NCBI GenBank assembly: GCA_023897205.1
Contig: JAHWDD010000005.1
Coordinates: 5,270,001-5,334,000, forward strand
Reading direction: 5' to 3'
DNA length: 64,000 nucleotides
From: Exophiala sp. HKRS030
Lineage: Eukaryota; Ascomycota; Eurotiomycetes; Chaetothyriales; Herpotrichiellaceae
Shown here piece by piece: positions 21,608 to 34,171 of the stretch. The position numbers and the translations under genes are program-made. A model generated the notes under the pieces. The model ran no database searches. It had not been told where the DNA came from and was given only the letters and a program-made list of their open reading frames with translations. How positions within the stretch are numbered: the first letter of the stretch is position 1; each line of letters opens with the position of its first letter.

Positions 21608-24600
21608 TCAGCGGCTCCGATCATTCGCCTGACGCGCAAGTTCAATGTCATCACGTAAAGGTCTCGACCGTTCTGTCTTGGCCCAGGCATCGAGGATGGT
21701 GGCCAAAGTGGCAGAACGTTGGCCGGTCGTCTGGGCCACGGCCAACGCCAGGGCAACACGTGACTTTCGCAGATTTTCGGGCTGTGTGGCTTGGCGGTCA
21801 AGGCTTGAGGCGTCCACGCCGTCATGGGCGTCACCGGAATCAAGGACCGCCAGGGCCAGTGGCTGAAATCGCTCAGAGGCAGATCCGTCGCGCTCCTCCT
21901 GCCCTGCTTTTCCCGCTTCTTCGCTGGCTTCCGATAAATCCCCCACTTTTCCCGATGATGCTGGTGAGGGTGAGGCTGAGGTATTTTCCAACGTCTTCTT
22001 GTCAACACCCTGCTTCGTATCACGGCGATCACCATTCTCTCCTATTCTACGGCCCGATCCAATCTCGATCAGGTCTTTCGCTCCTTCATACAGTGCACGA
22101 TCAATCTCGCCTGCTCGGACTGCACGAGCTTTCCGGACAACTAGCAATGCTGAGTCCAGAGCTTCGGGATTGGCGTGAGCTGCAAGCTGCTTGAATAGGC
22201 ATGAGACAATGGCGCTTATGGTGGCTTCCACGATTGAACTAAAAAATATTTTCCTGTTAGCGGCAGCCGGCAGGTACATTCATCAAGCGATTTGACCTTA
22301 CCGGTTGCTGAAAGCCTTGCCACTGGCTTCATCAACATCCATCGCATCCTTGTCTGTTAGCTCGTCAACAAGTTCCACAAGGTAGGGAACGACATCCTCC
22401 GTCAAATCGAGATCTTTTCGTGCAATCACAAATTCACCCAACGCAGCAATTGAATGCGGCCGATATGCTGCGTTAGTGCGTTTTGCTTCTCTCAACGCTA
22501 TCTTCTTCATCTGCTGCGTCGCTTTCTGATCAGTCCGTAGCGAGCCGGCTTGACGAACAAACTTCGGATAGACTTTGATCAACTCTTCTTTACCTTCCCA
22601 GGTCTTACCATCTAACGATGCTTGCATGAGGTCCCACAACAACAAGGCTTCGTCGTTCGAGTATTGGGTAGACACCTCCATGGTTTTGATCAATTCTGCA
22701 ACTGCGAAACAGCATGCGTGTTTGACAGGCCACAAGGGAGATTTGATGTTGGTCGAGATCAGGTTCACAATTTCTCTCAGGTAAAGATTGATTGCGCGAG
22801 ATCCGCCAATATTGTCCTTCCATGGGACATCAAATCGATCTCCAACCTCCTTGTCGGTATCCTTCCTGCCAATGAAGGCAAAGGGTAAGAAGGTCGAGGC
22901 TGAGTTCATAAAGACATCATTGGCTACTTTGGAAATGGCCTGGACTATTTCCCCTGCGACAGATCGGTGCATTAATTCCTGGGATTCAAAGTACAACTTT
23001 TGTGCATATTTGCCGGTTGCCTGAACTTCCTTTTGAGAACCCAATCGTATCAGATAACCCAATGACGTGCTGAACGCCACACTGATGGTCGCGTTCCGGT
23101 CCAAAATGTTCTTTCTGGTTAGTTGTATGAATCTGTCTGCATATGGTCGAAATGCAGCCGGGTGCCGAACCACCAGCGTCGTCATAACTCGGCTTAGACC
23201 GACTTTTGAAGGTAGCCCAATAGCTGCACGATACGCATTCGCAAGGCGCTGCATAGCATCATCCATGACAGGATTTGGTGCATGTGATTCAGACACGATC
23301 CCCTGCATCGAGTCTGGATTTTCCTCAGGTTCGTCGATCTGCATAGTGATACTATCCAGGCACCGTTCGATGGCTTCCGTCACCGGAGATGCATTGATAC
23401 TTGATACTCTCATTTCGTCAAGTTTTTCTGCTGTCAAGCCATATTTGTCAGCGTTCAGATGCAGATAATTGATGCTTTCATGTTCCAGCGAGCTAAGCGA
23501 AACCACAAAGGCTTCCAGGATGTTGGGCGCGTATGGCCGGAGTGCTCGGGATGGACATTTTTTCACCACTTCCAGTAATGTTACGATGGCGTATTGCTGA
23601 ACATCCTTGCCAGCACCCCCATCCATCTGTTGCAACAAAAATGGCATGGCATGATTCAACACCGTTCTTGATCTCTTGGTATTGCCGTCAGTTTCGAGAT
23701 TGCGAATCAACATGCTAGTGAGTGTTCTGCACAACTTCATCGCAGCTAACCGCACACTCTCCTTGACATCGTCCAAGACCTTGAAAGAGACTTTCCAGAT
23801 CTGATCCAAATACTTTTGGAACAATTCAAGATCTCGACCTTGAACAAGATCCGAAATCGCGGCACAACTTGCCTCTCGGACACGCCACTCCCTTCCTGAG
23901 AGTACACTCTTCAACAAATCATCCATAATGAGGTCAAAATTTTCATTGATCACTGCATTCGGATCCTTGACCAATGACTTCCAGATTTCATTCATCGATC
24001 GTTGAACATTTGGGTTGGGATCAAATCGATACCGGAATAGCTTTGGGTAGAACTTCTTATTTTCCGCGAGATATGTCGAGTCCGCAAGGACATTTCCGAG
24101 GCCGAATCTACCGAAAGCCGCTCGACTGGTCCAAATAGCGTTGTTTGAGGCTAAATTCATGAATCGGTACACCAGACTAGGATCTCCCATCTCGGTCGCA
24201 AGGTTGACAATATCCTTGTATGTTTTGACCGACTGACCACCTTCTGTCGGCAATGCGCCTGCTTCAAAAAGTTCGGTATCTTCATTGACAGTGCCAGACA
24301 TTTTGGCTTTGCTCCCTGTGAACGACTGTACCAGGTCTCGTACAAGATCATCTCGTAGAGCTTTGTCACCTTGCTCGTAAACAACACTCAGACCTCGAGA
24401 TCCAGTTTCTTGCACGATCTCGTCACGATCACTGAGAAGCCTGGCAAACGCAGCTTGTGCATCTCTGAGCCTGGATTTGATTGGCTCTGCATCTCCTGCG
24501 TACTGAATCAAGCATAGTAGCCATATAGCAGCAGCTTTCTTCTGCGATGGTTTGGTGGTCTTGGAGTCCTCAATCACTCTATTCACGATCTTCGTCATCA

Positions 24601-27315
24601 AATCATTTCGAAGTCCCCACTGGGGATTGGAGCTTCTACGTCGAATTCGGTCATGGTAGATGTAGATTTGAACCCTGCTGAGGCGACGGCCAAGGACTCT
24701 CCAAGGGCGAAATGGAATTCTGGGCGTTTTACCTCATGTAGGCCAAGAATTCGGTCGAGGATGGCTTTATCTGGAGATTCTGTTTTGTCGTCTGTGCTTA
24801 GCAATCCTAGGACAGGGCCTATGGCAGAAGCCGCAGCCTCACTTTCTTTCTTGCAATCTATGATCAATTGCATGGCGATCTCATTCTTGAGAAGGTCTTC
24901 CTTAATCTCTGGAGAACACAACGCAAGTTGTCGTAGAGAGCGGAAGGCTGTTTCCTTGAGCGATTTGTCCTTTGAATTCTTGATCATTTGGCAAGCCAAA
25001 TCCAATGTGGAATCCAAAGTGATTTTATCGACTGCTTCACCACGTAGTAATCGCCTCGTTAGCGCAAAAGCTGCACGTAGCAGGTGACCTGTGACCTTAT
25101 GAACTTCCTCACCGACAGCAGTCTTCCACGATGTGCACTTATTCAATTCTTCCCTGATGAGATCATTTGCGTCCACTCGAGGTGAAACCAGGATGCCGTA
25201 AATTCTTGCGGCACGAAGCTGTACCGCAGGATTCGAGACAACCTGTGATGTTGCAGCGCTTCCAGTTTCGGAGATTCGAGGCAGTAACAGATTGGAAGAC
25301 AAGGAGAGAAATTCCAAACAAAAATCAGCACAATCGACCGACCCTTTGGCGAGCCCACTCAAAGCGTTTCTAACCAAAAGAGCTTGTAGATCAAGGTCCC
25401 AAGATCTTAAATGGCTCTTGATCTTTGTGCGTACTTCTTTGTCGTTATTGACCAGAGCATCAATATTCTGTCTCCAGTCAGGCGAATCTTCCGGCGCGAT
25501 GCTGGTGTTCTTGAGTGCATTGCAGATGAGGACATTGCGACAGAAGACAATGGCGGCAGCGAGGACAGTAGGCTCGTTGTAATATATCTGGTGATCCCTA
25601 CTGCTGTCTCGGGAGAGGAAAAACCGACGAACCAGATCCTCTAGATTGGGTAGAACCAACTTTTCGTTCTGCGACGTAGCACTAGCCATGCGTAGATTGG
25701 AGGCATGCCAGTACGGATCTAAGCCTCGCACACCCTCTTCAGCAACCTCCCTGCGATCGGATGGTGTTAATGCTAATATGTTGATGAAGCGTGCATCGAC
25801 ATCTTGGAACGGGAGGACTTTGTTGACGAATCTGATTGCTGGATATTTAGTACTGTTGACCGTGGGCAGGAAGTACACCGGATCTTGGTCACCGGGTACG
25901 GCTAGGACATTCCACAACAATAGCTCCTTGAGCCTCCCAACTGAAGCGTCGTCAAGGTTGGCAACCGTGTTCATTACCCGCCCAATCGCTTCTTCGATGC
26001 TCCCTTTGATCTCTCGGGTGGTGTCGCATCGCAAACTCGTAAATAACCAAGTGATCAGATCGAGGGTTCGTGTATCCACCTCTTCGACCTTCGGTGTATC
26101 CTTCACTGCAGCCAGGAGACCGATGCTCTCATATGCCTTGGAGCGCAACTCAATCTCAGCTACACTTCGGTCATTCATCGTAGGCCAACCCTGCATTTCG
26201 ATGTACTCTTTCAAGAGGTCTTGTACTCGGTGACTGATTTTGCCAAGCGTCTTTCCCACACGGACTGTCCATGTGAGATAGGAGAACAGAGCGGTACGTA
26301 GTTTTGCGACTTCTAGTCCTGAATTTGATGCATTGAGCTGTGACTCAACCATTGCCATGATTTCGGTGGTTCGACTTGTTGAGATCTGGCTTCTCGATAA
26401 CAATGACAGGATCTTGGTTTGGAGCTTAGGCTTGGATCGTCTGTACAGTGCAAACAAAGCATCGACATTTGATTCGGCTTCTAGGTCGAAGTCGGTCTGC
26501 TTGAAGAATATGTCGCTCATATTGGTGGCTGAAGAGTTGGCATCGACTGCCATGATCACCGCGGGGAGGAGGCGCTGTTGGTCGGAGAAGATGGAGCTGA
26601 AGAGGAATTTGGCGATAGGTAGCACGACTTCGGAACGACGTTTAAAGTTCTCCTCCAGAACAGGACGGAAATCGTCATCCATGACCTCAATAGTGCTGGT
26701 GTCTTTGGGGTCGAAGAGTAAAAAGTCGCATATCCGACGTACCAGAAGGTCAGTCTGAAAGTGTGTCAAGGAGAAATTCTCCTTCAATGCCACGTCTTGC
26801 TTGCTGTGCCGCTCTGGAAACTTCCATTTGCGCAAGACCTCGAACAGAAAATCCATAGCAATTGCCCACATTTTTCGGTCGGTGTTGTCATAGCTCTCTG
26901 CTTTTGGAATGGAGAATTGCAGAAACCCTGGCAATATTTCCATGGCCTGTTCGGACTCCAAACGAGGCAGACCTTGCTCGATGAAGATCAGACAGAATCT
27001 CCGGACGAATGCATTCTCTGCCTCGCGGAATGTCTTCACTAACGCTGAGACCGGGAGCTTGATGTTTTGATTGACTTTGAGTCGCTGATTGATGTACTGT
27101 GAGACCTTGATGGTCAGATTGCGGTTACGTTCTGTTGGTGAAGCGAGTTTGAGAAGAAGAGCTGGAAGGAACTTCTGTAAGATGGTTTCTAGCTTCTCGT
27201 CCGTCGAAGCCGAGGCGATCCGCAATTCCAATTGAGATATCAGATTATATTCTCGTTGCTCGGGGTCGACCGCCGGCGTGATCGACTTGACCGAAGATGG
27301 TGAAGCCGAGGCCAT
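21608..27315 (-). CDS. ECM29: Proteasome component Ecm29 (one apparent -1 frameshift)
   Basis: Large HEAT-repeat adaptor that binds and stabilises 26S proteasomes and links them to other compartments. Exon 1 is 27315-22302 and exon 2 is 22253-21608. The intron has a GTAAGG donor and GCTAAC branch. The start is the MASASPSS methionine; the upstream frame to 27348 adds 11 residues. The N-terminal part (REYNLISQLELRIASAST, SALVKTFREAENAFVRRFCL) and the second half (TKPSQKKAAAIWLLCLIQY, YRFDPNPNVQRSMNEIWKSL) match Ecm29. The frame breaks near the middle at TTT 24607-24609 (AAA in the coding strand). One extra base joins GDFE to NDLMTKI, as in homologues, and the total becomes 5661 nt, 1886 residues, the normal length. 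I infer a sequencing error. Confidence 0.88.
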
Positions 27316-28373
27316 TGTTTCCGCGCAAAATTGATTGGAAGCTTTCAAAATTCAAGACATAATATAGTTGCTAATAAGCGGTGAAAGGATACAAAAGGCC
27401 ACCGCGCTGGATTGTTCTTCGCCCAAGTATATCAACAGGCGCCGATGGCAGAGCAAACGGGAAGGTGCGCAAAGTCGAGATCCTGCAAAGAAAGAAGGAA
27501 TTTGGAACTTCTTTGGAATTGCTGGCGACAACGTGCTACCTCTATAGTGAAAGTGAAGGCAACGAAGATGCTCGTCATCGATCAAACAACTCGAACTATT
27601 GCACTGATACTTCTAGCACTGTCCACATCGCCACGTCGTCCTGGGAGCCTTGCCTTGCGGCGAAAGCGCCAAGCGCTTACGTGATTGGTGACGGAAGGTT
27701 GAGATTCCGCGCAAGGCTCAGAAACCAAATGTTAAGTATCTTTAACGATTCACCAGGGGCACATCAAGTTCGTCCATAGATGATGGTGAATGACAACGGT
27801 CTCTACAACGATAGGCACCGACTGTGTGACACATGAGCAGTTTACCCGACAACGCGAGCCATCTCTACAACAAGGTGAATTCTTCCTCAGATTGGACCGG
27901 TAGGGAAGAATTCGGCTGAAGTCGTCTACACTTCGGTGCGTTTGTAAGCCAGCATAACAATTCGCAGATATTGCCCGGCATCGCATCAAATCGAAGTCTG
28001 TCAAGCCTTGTGGATTCTGTTCGAACACATATGGACCGAACCAGCCAATGGGAGACAAGTGTATCGGCATATCAACACACAATTTCTTTAGGTTGGATTT
28101 ATTTCATTGGATTTTTCGTGCTGTAGAGATCATCCTTGATGAATGGTGTGCAAGATGCACAGTCTCGTCACCACATTTGACCAACGCCCAGGTCCATACA
28201 ACAGGCAGATCCCAATCTGAAGTTCCTGCCAGATTCATCGACCATCAACCACTTCGTGCTTTTTGACACAAATTTTGGGGGTTGTCCATCGATGCTGTGC
28301 TGTTCGATCATAATCTCCAACCCGCTTGGCGCAAAGAAAGATGCTGCTCCGGCCACAAAACACCTCCCATTCT
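27316..28373. other. Intergenic, ECM29 promoter / RPS28 3' side
   Basis: About 1 kb upstream of leftward ECM29 and downstream of leftward RPS28. No coding region supported. Confidence 0.5.
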
Positions 28374-28744
28374 TTATCGCAATCTTCTGGCTTCTCTTTC
28401 GGATTCAAGTAGGCAGAGAATATCATCAACCTTCACTGTACGAGGGCGAGAAAACCAATTAGCTACTGCATTTCCTATCCAGGGAAGACCGAAGATTGTC
28501 ATCAGATCGCATACCTGGTCCCTTGACGTTTCGAATAATGCTTCGACTCGTGTCATCCATAAACTCTACGCGGACTTGCGTAACACCACCTCGAGAGCCT
28601 AGATGATTTCGCCTGAGTCAGCCTCCTGTTTAACAGCGATCCTTTGTGCTGTTATATCGGTTTGGGATATTTTTTACCTGTTCGACCGAGAACTCTGGTG
28701 ACCTTGACAAGCTTCACGGGAACTTTTCCGGCGGCGTCAGCCAT
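28374..28744 (-). CDS. RPS28: 40S ribosomal protein S28 (eS28)
   Basis: Small-subunit protein of the mRNA exit-channel region. Exons (minus) 28744-28678, 28598-28515 and 28435-28374 total 213 nt and give 70 residues, the normal eS28 length. The protein begins [20 protein letters not shown]. The next part includes [20 protein letters not shown] and [19 protein letters not shown], ending EARRLR, all diagnostic of eS28. Both introns have phase-correct GT-AG borders. The gene is divergent from HIS1. Confidence 0.96.
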
Positions 28745-29365
28745 CTTGAAGGACTTTTTGTCTGTTTGGGAAGAGCGAGAGGGTGGAAGATCGAGGGTAG
28801 TGCTTTTTGAGATTGACTGGATCTGAAATTCGAGGTGGACTTTTCGTTTTGTTGATTTGCGAGTCCTCAAGCCGCAGTTTCATGTCGGGGTTCGAATCGT
28901 CGTGTGGGAGAAATGGCGCCAAGATTTTCCAACACTAGTCCCAAATAGGCCGAAAAGTGGACCCGCTGTCTTCTCTGAGTCAAACGCCGTCTTGGGAATG
29001 GAATGAATATAGCTTCTTCTATTGAACTTGAGCCGTAGCACTTGACGACAGCCGCAGACTTGTATCATACAGTGGAAGTCGTTCTCATAGAATCCATATT
29101 TTATGATTTTCTACTCTAATTTCTCTGCGTGCAGAAACGGCAGCTTGTGATTCGTCCGACTACATCTGGCTGTTTAAAAACTTTACCCGCCAAAAAATAT
29201 CTGTTGGAATTGAGGTTTGAAAAGTCGAGAAGTCAGCCAACTTTTGCTGTGCGACTGTTAGCTTCAATAGAGTCCGAATCTCCTGGACTTGTTGGACTTA
29301 TTGCAAGAAACCATCGATCAGAAACGGCGAGATATTAATCCACCTCTTCGTCCACCAAACGGGAC
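28745..29365. promoter_or_regulatory. Divergent promoter region, RPS28 / HIS1
   Basis: Shared 5' region of a ribosomal-protein gene and an amino-acid biosynthesis gene. TGAGTCA at 28976-28982 matches the Gcn4/CPC1 site consensus TGASTCA. Its use in general amino-acid control of HIS1 is inference. Confidence 0.5.
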
Positions 29366-30319
29366 ATGGATCTGGTCAACCACCTATCTGACCGACTGCT
29401 GTTCGCGGTCCCGAAGAAGGGGCGACTTCAAGCCGCGACTCTCGACCTTCTCTCTGGATCTGACATCCAATTCCGACGCGAAACAAGACTCGACATTGCA
29501 TTGGTCAAGAACCTCCCGTTGGCCTTGATCTTCCTTCCCGCAGCAGACATCCCTACATTCGTGGGCGAAGGACGTGTTGATCTGGGCATTACAGGCCGGG
29601 ATCAAGTCGCCGAACATGACGCACATTTGTCGCTAGGCGACATTTCGGGCGTGCAGGAAGTGATGGATTTGGGATTCGGCAAGTGTAAACTGCAAGTCCA
29701 GGTGCCGGAAAAGGGCACCGTGCAAAACGTCAAGGATCTCGTGGGCAAGAACATCGTCACGAGTTTCACGGGCTTGACGGAGGATTATTTCGCCAGGCTC
29801 GAAGGCAGGGGAAGTCGCAAAGAGAGCATCAATGGCACCGACAGCCCTGTGCCCAAATTGAAGACAAAGGTGAAATTTGTGGGTGGTAGCGTCGAGGCTG
29901 CTTGTGCGTTGGGTGTCGCGGATGGAATCGTCGATCTGGTCGAGTCTGGTGAGACGATGAGAGCGGCCGGGTTGAAAGCCATCGAGACCGTGGTGGAGAG
30001 TACGGCGGTGCTGATCAAGTCGAGATCGGTGTCGAATGAGAAATTGGTGGATCTGATTGTTGCACGGATCAAGGGCGTCATTGCTGCTCAGAGATATGTT
30101 TTGTGTCAATATAACGTTCCGAGGGAGAAATTGCCAGAGGCGACCAAAATTACTCCTGGCAAGAGAGCGCCGACGATCACGGCGTTGGAAGAACCGGACT
30201 GGGTTGCTGTGAGTTCAATGGTGGAGAAGAAGGATATTGCAACAGTCATGGACAGATTGACCGATGTTGGAGCGACGGACGTCTTGGTTCTTGATATAGC
30301 TAACTCAAGGACTGGGTGA
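29366..30319 (+). CDS. HIS1: ATP phosphoribosyltransferase (histidine biosynthesis, first step)
   Basis: Condenses ATP with PRPP to form phosphoribosyl-ATP, the feedback-controlled entry to histidine synthesis. The single exon gives 317 residues, like fungal His1. Landmarks: LLFAVPKKGRL at the N-terminus, VDLGITGRDQVAE, a VADGIVDLVESGETMRAAGL PRPP-binding segment, ALIKSRS-like ending of the catalytic part, and a C-terminal regulatory domain (PTITALEEPDWVAVSSMVEK, LTDVGATDVLVLDI), so it is the long hexameric HisG form. Histidine feedback inhibition is expected from the regulatory domain. Confidence 0.96.
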   Translation: MDLVNHLSDRLLFAVPKKGRLQAATLDLLSGSDIQFRRETRLDIALVKNLPLALIFLPAADIPTFVGEGRVDLGITGRDQVAEHDAHLSLGDISGVQEVMDLGFGKCKLQVQVPEKGTVQNVKDLVGKNIVTSFTGLTEDYFARLEGRGSRKESINGTDSPVPKLKTKVKFVGGSVEAACALGVADGIVDLVESGETMRAAGLKAIETVVESTAVLIKSRSVSNEKLVDLIVARIKGVIAAQRYVLCQYNVPREKLPEATKITPGKRAPTITALEEPDWVAVSSMVEKKDIATVMDRLTDVGATDVLVLDIANSRTG

Positions 30320-30427
30320 TTGTGACTACATACATGGATGCTGCACAGGTGTGCTGACGATAGAATACGTGTAGAGATTGAAGATTTATAATTTTATTTT
30401 GGTTGACAAAACTACTGGACAGCAAGG

Positions 30428-31546
30428 CTAAGCGGTCGCCAGACCATCAGTTCTAGCTACGCTATTAGGATCGTAATATGGCGCCTCCCCAATGCCAACA
30501 GCACGGTTACCAAATCGTTCACCTAGACCGTCATAATCAAATGTGGCCGAGTGGAAGACACTACGATTATCCCAAATCGCAATGTCGTTCTTGTTTCTCC
30601 ATTTGAAGCGAACTTGAAGATCATGGTTGAAGATGATGGTGTCGTGAAGTTTCTTCAAGATTGCCTCACTCTCATCCTCGTTGACATCGTTTATGTACTT
30701 TGGAAAGGGGCCAATGGCAAAGATGGATTTCCAGCCTGTCACAGGATTTGTTCGAACGACGGGGTGAACGGCTTTGAGCTCTCTTCCGACATTTTGGGGA
30801 GAACCTCTTTCTGCCTCGTAAAGAGTCGCTCTGCCAGCTTCGGCGGCTTTAATGAAGCCATCACCGACAAAGGTTGCGGTCAAACCTTCCAAGAACTTTT
30901 GCACCGGTTTGCTGAAGCGTTCATAGATCTCGTAACCAGATGCCCAGAGAGTGTCGCCTCCAGTCTTGGGAAGCTCAACCAGTCTCAAGCTAGTATAGTC
31001 GGCTGGAACAGGTTCGAACTGAATGTCGCTATGCCACTGAGCGGCGTCATATTGACGCTTGTTCTTTTGCTCGCCAAGAGCAAAAAGCTTCTTGCGGCTA
31101 ACAGAAGAGATATTGCTGATCTGTGGATCGTCGCCAAATTCGCCCGAGCCGTTCAAGACCGGATGAATATGAAGTGTGGATGTTGATGGCTTGCCAGTGA
31201 GCTCGCCCAAGCGATGAACGAATTGCTTCTGTAGCTCGTTGGTGAGATTGTCTTGCTTACGGAAGAAGACAACACCTCGCTCGCTGACTATTTTATAATG
31301 TTAGCATGTATGATCAATAGTGCGGGCGATAGACTTACTGGTGATGGCCAGATCTCTCAACAGAGCATCCGCATCAAGAGAGTTGAGGAAGTCATCCACT
31401 ATATTGGCGGTTGGAAATTCTCGACCAATGACAGGGGTGACATCGTCATACTCAAATCTCTCCAAGACACCCGTCTGTTTCAACGGCTGAGGGTATCCAT
31501 TGGCCTTTGAGCCTATGATGGGAATGGATTCTGCTACGGAGCCCAT
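30428..31546 (-). CDS. TauD/TfdA-type 2-oxoglutarate dioxygenase
   Basis: Non-haem Fe(II)/2-oxoglutarate oxygenase of the taurine dioxygenase family, often described as alpha-ketoglutarate-dependent sulfonate dioxygenase in fungi. Exons (minus) 31546-31339 and 31287-30428 total 1068 nt and give 355 residues. The intron has a GTAAGT donor and TGCTAAC branch. Motifs: RGVVFFRKQDN; QWHSDIQFEPVPADY with the HxD iron ligands; TGGDTLWASGYE; and a C-terminal WDNRSVFHSATFDYDG carrying the distal His, followed by an Arg in GERFGNRAVGIG. Start chosen at MGSVAESIP because upstream residues look like leader. It may release sulfite from sulfonates; the true substrate is unknown. It converges on HIS1, 108 bp away. 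Confidence 0.9.
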
Positions 31547-33058
31547 GGTAAGTTGGAATCTCTTCCAGAAAGATTGGATACCAAGGAAGTGATGCTTGTT
31601 GGTGAGACCATTCGTCAAGAGCATATGATAGCATATATATACGTATCCGAAACGAAGATGGTAGAGCAATCAATGCTCATCGATCACGCAATTTGATAGA
31701 AAATGATAGCATGAAATCGACACTTTGCAGACTTTCCTTCTGATGCATTTTTTCCTCTTTCTGGGGCTTTCGTGTTCGTGTACGGATATCGGCAAGCAAT
31801 CTGACGGCGTTCAAGTTATGTAGAGATGTACTGGGCATTGACGAACAAGCCAACGATTCGTTCCTTGTCAATGGCGTGCCAGAGGAACGTGGCCGAAAGC
31901 GAGGACTGACTGAAGTCTAGGCACATGGTAAGCGGGAATGATGTAGATTCGCAATCCTAGTTAGATCTGGCCCCAAAAACTGGAGATCAATCTCCCCCAC
32001 CTGTTCATGGCCCTGGTAGGCCAAAAATTGAGGTATCTCGTCTTCCCAGCACGAAACCTCTATCGAATTCATATTGTTCGTTTGATGGGAATGTGTCGGA
32101 GCTGCGAGTGAACATGGCCATATCTTTGCAATGTACTGAACATCCGCGACACCTTGTAGTTCGTGAAGAAAGACTATTGCAACTGACGCAAAGACGACGA
32201 TTTAGGCTTCGTCCCAAGCGATGTCCGCCCATCTGGAATAGGGCAAAGGATACTTGGTGCCTGGGAAGTGCCTGGGGTGGAAGCGAAGGGCTAGAGAGGA
32301 GTCGGGAGCCCGGACTCGTTAGTTCGTTCGTTGATTGCCTGAGGGCAAAGAGACGTCTGGGCGCGAGCATCTGTAGAGGCGCAGACGGAGGGGCTAGTGG
32401 GAGGGGCACGAGGGGTTCAACGACGTACACGTGACCTGGAGAAAGAGTGAAAATCGCCATGATCCATTGTGGGATTCTCCTAGTGGCAAATATCGGGCAT
32501 TCATGGTTGTCGATAAAAAGAACATTCCTGTCAACTAAGAATAAACAATATCTAGTAGGTGCAGGTGCATGCCTCGCTATCTAGGTTCAGTATGTAGGTA
32601 TTCAAAGAATTGTGCATCGCTATACACCAACATTACTCGGTGCTTCTGCAGGTTCCCCGCCAGGCAGACACGAATACCCTGAGTTCAACGACAACAGATC
32701 TGAGGGAAGTTCTTTCTTCCGCACAAAGATCGTGTAAAGATCGTGTATTGCCTCTGTGCTAGTCTTTCGTATCCCTCCGGGTTATCGGAATCCATTCCTT
32801 TCAAATTCTCCAGCCAGCAAAACACAGAATCTCCATTGGTCACAAATCAACATAATCAACGACTGTGACGTATAGGGCTGTGACTAAGCTTCGATGTTGT
32901 CGACCGGTTGTCCTTCTCAACCTCACACGATCAATCTGGCATCACAGCAACCTCTTTGCCTTCCGCAAAATTTCATCTCGACAATTTCAATATTAGGCGG
33001 CTGCAACAAGACTGGAGTGTTAGGTTCAGGCGACCATAATTGCCTAACTTGCTCTGTC
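31547..33058. other. 1.5 kb intergenic region
   Basis: Upstream of the leftward TauD-type gene and of the rightward small membrane protein, so it holds two promoters. An open frame on the minus strand (32005-32460) has no family pattern and was not accepted. Confidence 0.5.
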
Positions 33059-33394
33059 ATGGCTTCATCAAAAGCCGGAACTCGAGCCGAAGGCATACCC
33101 GCAGCAGAGCCAGTCCTTGTACGACTTTTCGTGGCTCCGATCCTCTTCGTCTCATTTCTGATATCTTTGTTCATCATCGACCGCCATCATTATGGCAAGA
33201 TTTTCTCCAACCCCGAATCAAAGTCGGACTATTATCATTCCCACCAGCGCAAACTGGCCAAAACCGAAATGGATGAGGCCTTCTTGCTACGTCGAAAAGT
33301 GATTGTGGGATTCTGCGTCTTCAGTGCTGTCTCTCTGGCGCTATTTGCCTGGGGAATTGAGTCCATGTGGCACATCTGGAAAGTCCGCATTTGA
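33059..33394 (+). CDS. Small two-helix membrane protein, unknown function
   Basis: The single exon gives 111 residues from ATG at 33059. Two hydrophobic helices are seen, about residues 20-41 (LFVAPILFVSFLISLFII) and 82-102 (KVIVGFCVFSAVSLALFAWG). They are separated by a basic, Tyr/His-rich loop (RHHYGKIF, YYHSHQRKLAKTEMDEAF). A short basic tail follows. I do not recognise the family. The clean codon pattern and helices support a real protein, perhaps of the ER or mitochondrial membrane. The frame is open upstream to 32894 but that part lacks character. Convergent with FCF1. Confidence 0.65.
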   Translation: MASSKAGTRAEGIPAAEPVLVRLFVAPILFVSFLISLFIIDRHHYGKIFSNPESKSDYYHSHQRKLAKTEMDEAFLLRRKVIVGFCVFSAVSLALFAWGIESMWHIWKVRI

Positions 33395-33540
33395 ATTGCA
33401 ATCTTTCTGCCATGAGTTTTGGGTGTTGGTTATCGCCTTGCGGTGATTTACTTGTCATATTAATTATCCCACCTATTTGATGACGATCATTTTTCGGGGC
33501 ATCTGGATGGATCAGCATGTAAGAATAGCTGGAAGAGGAA

Positions 33541-34171
33541 TCAAATCTGCTTACCTGGCAATCTTTCGATCACGTATTTTCCACGCGCAACCGACATGAT
33601 GGGTACACCAGGGACTTTTCGAATCCGACGTTTCAAGTCTCTGTCATTGGTGGCAACGATGTAGATTTTGTGCCTCATTACACGATCGACAATACAGTCA
33701 TCGGCATACGTCCCTTTATGGCCACACTTCAGTCGTTCCCATCTTTCATCTCTTGCAATTCTGAGAGCTATTCTGTACTTTTGTCCTAGTTTTTCGAGTT
33801 CAGCCATGACACAATCCGTGATCACTGGAATACATTTGGCGTAGAGACAATCCATCATAGTCGACAGCATTTCCAGCTTTTTCTGCACGGTATGAGAGAG
33901 GAAGTTGGTATCCACGAGGACTTGGTATGGCGGTACTAAGGCTGTATTGTATTGGAAGAAGAGTGCGGATGAGACTTGAGGGCTGTAGAGCATTAGAAAT
34001 GTGCCAATAGAACGTTGCAGTCAGGACATACGCTTCTCTGATCACATCGTCGTCTTTCTTCTTGATTTCATCCTTCTTGCCAGTGTCCTGGTTCTTTTTC
34101 AACCGGGCATCACGTTGACCAATAATGCGTTTGACTTGACCATATTTTCGAGTCTTCTTTGCGACGCCCAT
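33541..34171 (-). CDS. FCF1: rRNA-processing protein Fcf1 (PIN domain)
   Basis: Nucleolar SSU-processome factor needed for early cleavages of pre-18S rRNA. Exons (minus) 34171-34032 and 33982-33541 total 582 nt and give 193 residues, the usual size. It starts MGVAKKTRKYGQVKRIIGQR with a Lys-rich tail. The PIN domain includes PPYQVLVDTNFLSH, MMDCLYAKCIPVITDCVMAE, KGTYADDCIVDRVM and YIVATNDRDLKRRIRKVPG. The acidic residues of the PIN fold are retained. Ends GKYVIERLPGKQI. The intron has a GTATGT donor and CTAATG/CTCTACAG acceptor side. Confident assignment. Confidence 0.95.

Noticed and set aside
28885..28905. GGTTCGAATC, resembling a tRNA B box
   Set aside because: The flanking bases do not form a T-stem and no acceptor, D or anticodon arm can be drawn. 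No tRNA or 5S rRNA was found in the window by eye.
32005..32460. 151-residue minus-strand frame
   Set aside because: No family pattern, overlaps plus-strand frames of similar quality, lies in a promoter region.
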